From Glandiceps talaboti (lineage: Eukaryota > Hemichordata > Enteropneusta > Spengelidae), in the NCBI RefSeq assembly GCF_964340395.1, contig NC_135553.1:9060001-9124000 (forward strand): 64,000 nt of DNA, written 5' to 3'. Each line of letters starts with the position of its first letter. Positions within the stretch are counted from its first letter, which is position 1. Both the position numbers and the translations under genes were made by a program. Shown here piece by piece: positions 62,901 to 64,000 of this stretch. Below the pieces are notes generated by a model, which was not told where the DNA came from, made no database searches, and saw only the letters and a list, made by a program, of their open reading frames with translations.

Positions 62901-63127
62901 TCTCCTTCGTAACCAACAAATCAAAAAAACAAAGATGAGAAGAGTTGGCGCTCGGTGTCTGATGCTAGTAATTATGCCTTGTGCTTGTTTTCGCTAAAAT
63001 CTAGAATCTCCACCAAAATCTTATCACCCGATCCTTGTCTCATTAGCAATCTTTTATCTAATTCCATCCATGATTATCGTTTTTACATATCCTGTTTAAA
63101 AAAATGGACAGAAAAACAGACAGATAG

Positions 63128-63168
63128 ACAAACAAACAAACAAACAAACAAACAAACAAACAAACAAA
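63128..63168. repeat. AAAC microsatellite
   Basis: About ten AAAC units after a GACA-like run. Confidence 0.95.
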
Positions 63169-63697
63169 TAGGCAAACAAGAGTGAAGACATAATCCAGTC
63201 AAACTTCGTTTGGCAGAGGTGACATTATTTGGTCCGTTTTTTTTTAATTATTTAAATTTCACTCAAACAAAAAACACTTTGGTTTATGCTAACATGTTTA
63301 CGAGTATTATAGAAGAAATGACACTAAAAATGCGGGCTTCAAAATAATTTGGGATTAGCCGTAATTAACACCAACGTTCACTTCTTCTTTTTTTAACTTT
63401 GTGCCATACCGAGCTGGCCTGGATGCTTGGAATCTGAGGCGACTGACAAAATTTCTCTGTGGCCAAATCGTTGCAAATACGGTATGTGATTGTGTACATT
63501 TTGATGCCAATGTGCTGTACAACAGCCAATGAATAGGTTATTAAAAAAACCTCCCCATATTTTAAACTGTGGGTATATGGATGACAAATAGATATTCATA
63601 TTGGATTTTTGACTCATGAAACAACGCTACCATATTTTTATTTGGATAGCACCAAAATACAATACCGAATTTATCGACAGTGGGTGAAGAACGAAGT

Positions 63698-64000
63698 TCA
63701 AGTGGTATGTACTGTTCCATCATAAGAGGGGCGCTTCTCGCGAGAAAGCACGCTCACCATAATAAGACTTTGTATTCCAACGGGGTACGTGAAGTAGACT
63801 TTTGTTGTTTGAGCAAAGTGAGCGATCGGGTTTACTATAATTAAGGTAGCAATACTAGGAGTAGTGTTATTGAGTGCCTTGTAGGTAATCAGTAGTACTT
63901 TGTATTGAATCCTGTACTGGACAGGTTGCCAGTGAAAAGCAGAACGAACCGGTGTTTTCTTTGTGCGTGACACAATGCCAGCTATAAGCTGCCTTCGGCA
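63698..64000 (-). pseudogene. LINE reverse-transcriptase ORF, 3' tail fragment
   Basis: On the minus strand the reading includes SRTKKTPVRSAFHWQPVQYR and IQYKVLLITYKALN. This closely resembles the segment near the C-terminus of many LINE ORF2 proteins (HWLPVxYRIxFKxLLLTYKALNG). After it the match fades and the frame stops at 63698 where PKLWNxLP would be expected, so the copy is decayed. It continues past the right edge of the window. Confidence 0.65.

Larger units (their letters stand above)
59731..63697. other. Intergenic or intronic, no gene recognised
   Basis: No ORF resembles the M13 C-terminal half or another known family. Contents seen: an ATAAC pentamer tract, ATT and AAAC microsatellites, and a possible LINE 3' terminus near 62770-62900. 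Confidence 0.5.

Noticed and set aside
63393-63617. 74-aa minus-strand ORF next to the LINE fragment
   Set aside because: No similarity to reverse transcriptase or another family that I can see.

Overview
This is animal nuclear DNA: AT-rich, with many short GT-AG introns, large simple-sequence tracts and many small inverted-repeat elements. The gene set (axonemal dynein heavy chain, Golgi carbohydrate sulfotransferase, M13-family ectopeptidase, and a nucleotidyltransferase-like/TPR protein of a kind common in cnidarians, amphioxus and hemichordates) suggests a ciliated marine invertebrate, perhaps an invertebrate deuterostome. Species cannot be fixed from the sequence.

Layout. (1) 145-38689, plus strand: the 3' three quarters of an axonemal dynein heavy chain gene. 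I could join 49 exons without a phase conflict, giving 9,270 nt (3,089 codons plus stop). The 5' end, roughly 1,000 residues of tail, lies before the window. The product runs from the linker through AAA1-AAA4, the stalk with its microtubule-binding tip, AAA5-AAA6 and the C-terminal domain. It looks closest to DNAH3 within the single-headed inner-arm DNAH3/7/12 group. (2) 38690-46414: 3' UTR and intergenic DNA with a 701-bp TIR element, minisatellites and microsatellites. (3) 46415-51024, plus strand: a probable two-exon gene for a 1,335-aa protein with a degenerate GlnD/DUF294-type nucleotidyltransferase motif and about 13 kinesin-light-chain-type TPRs. (4) 51025-54662: intergenic, with a 237-bp foldback and a second TIR-element copy. 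(5) 54663-55799, minus strand: intronless type II membrane sulfotransferase of the CHST (Gal/GlcNAc 6-O) family. (6) 55879-57197: a large inverted duplication between two divergent genes, one arm carrying a TGAG microsatellite of about 190 bp. (7) 57789-58502, plus strand: first coding exon of a neprilysin/ECE-like M13 peptidase; no further exons are visible. (8) 58503-64000: simple repeats, a third TIR-element copy and a broken LINE tail at the right edge.

The genes are functionally independent: ciliary motility, an intracellular scaffold or sensor, Golgi sulfation, cell-surface proteolysis. The least expected content is the nucleotidyltransferase-like/TPR fusion with altered active-site residues, a set of probably uncatalogued TIR/foldback families recurring in the window, and two loci where a microsatellite has expanded in only one arm of an inverted repeat.
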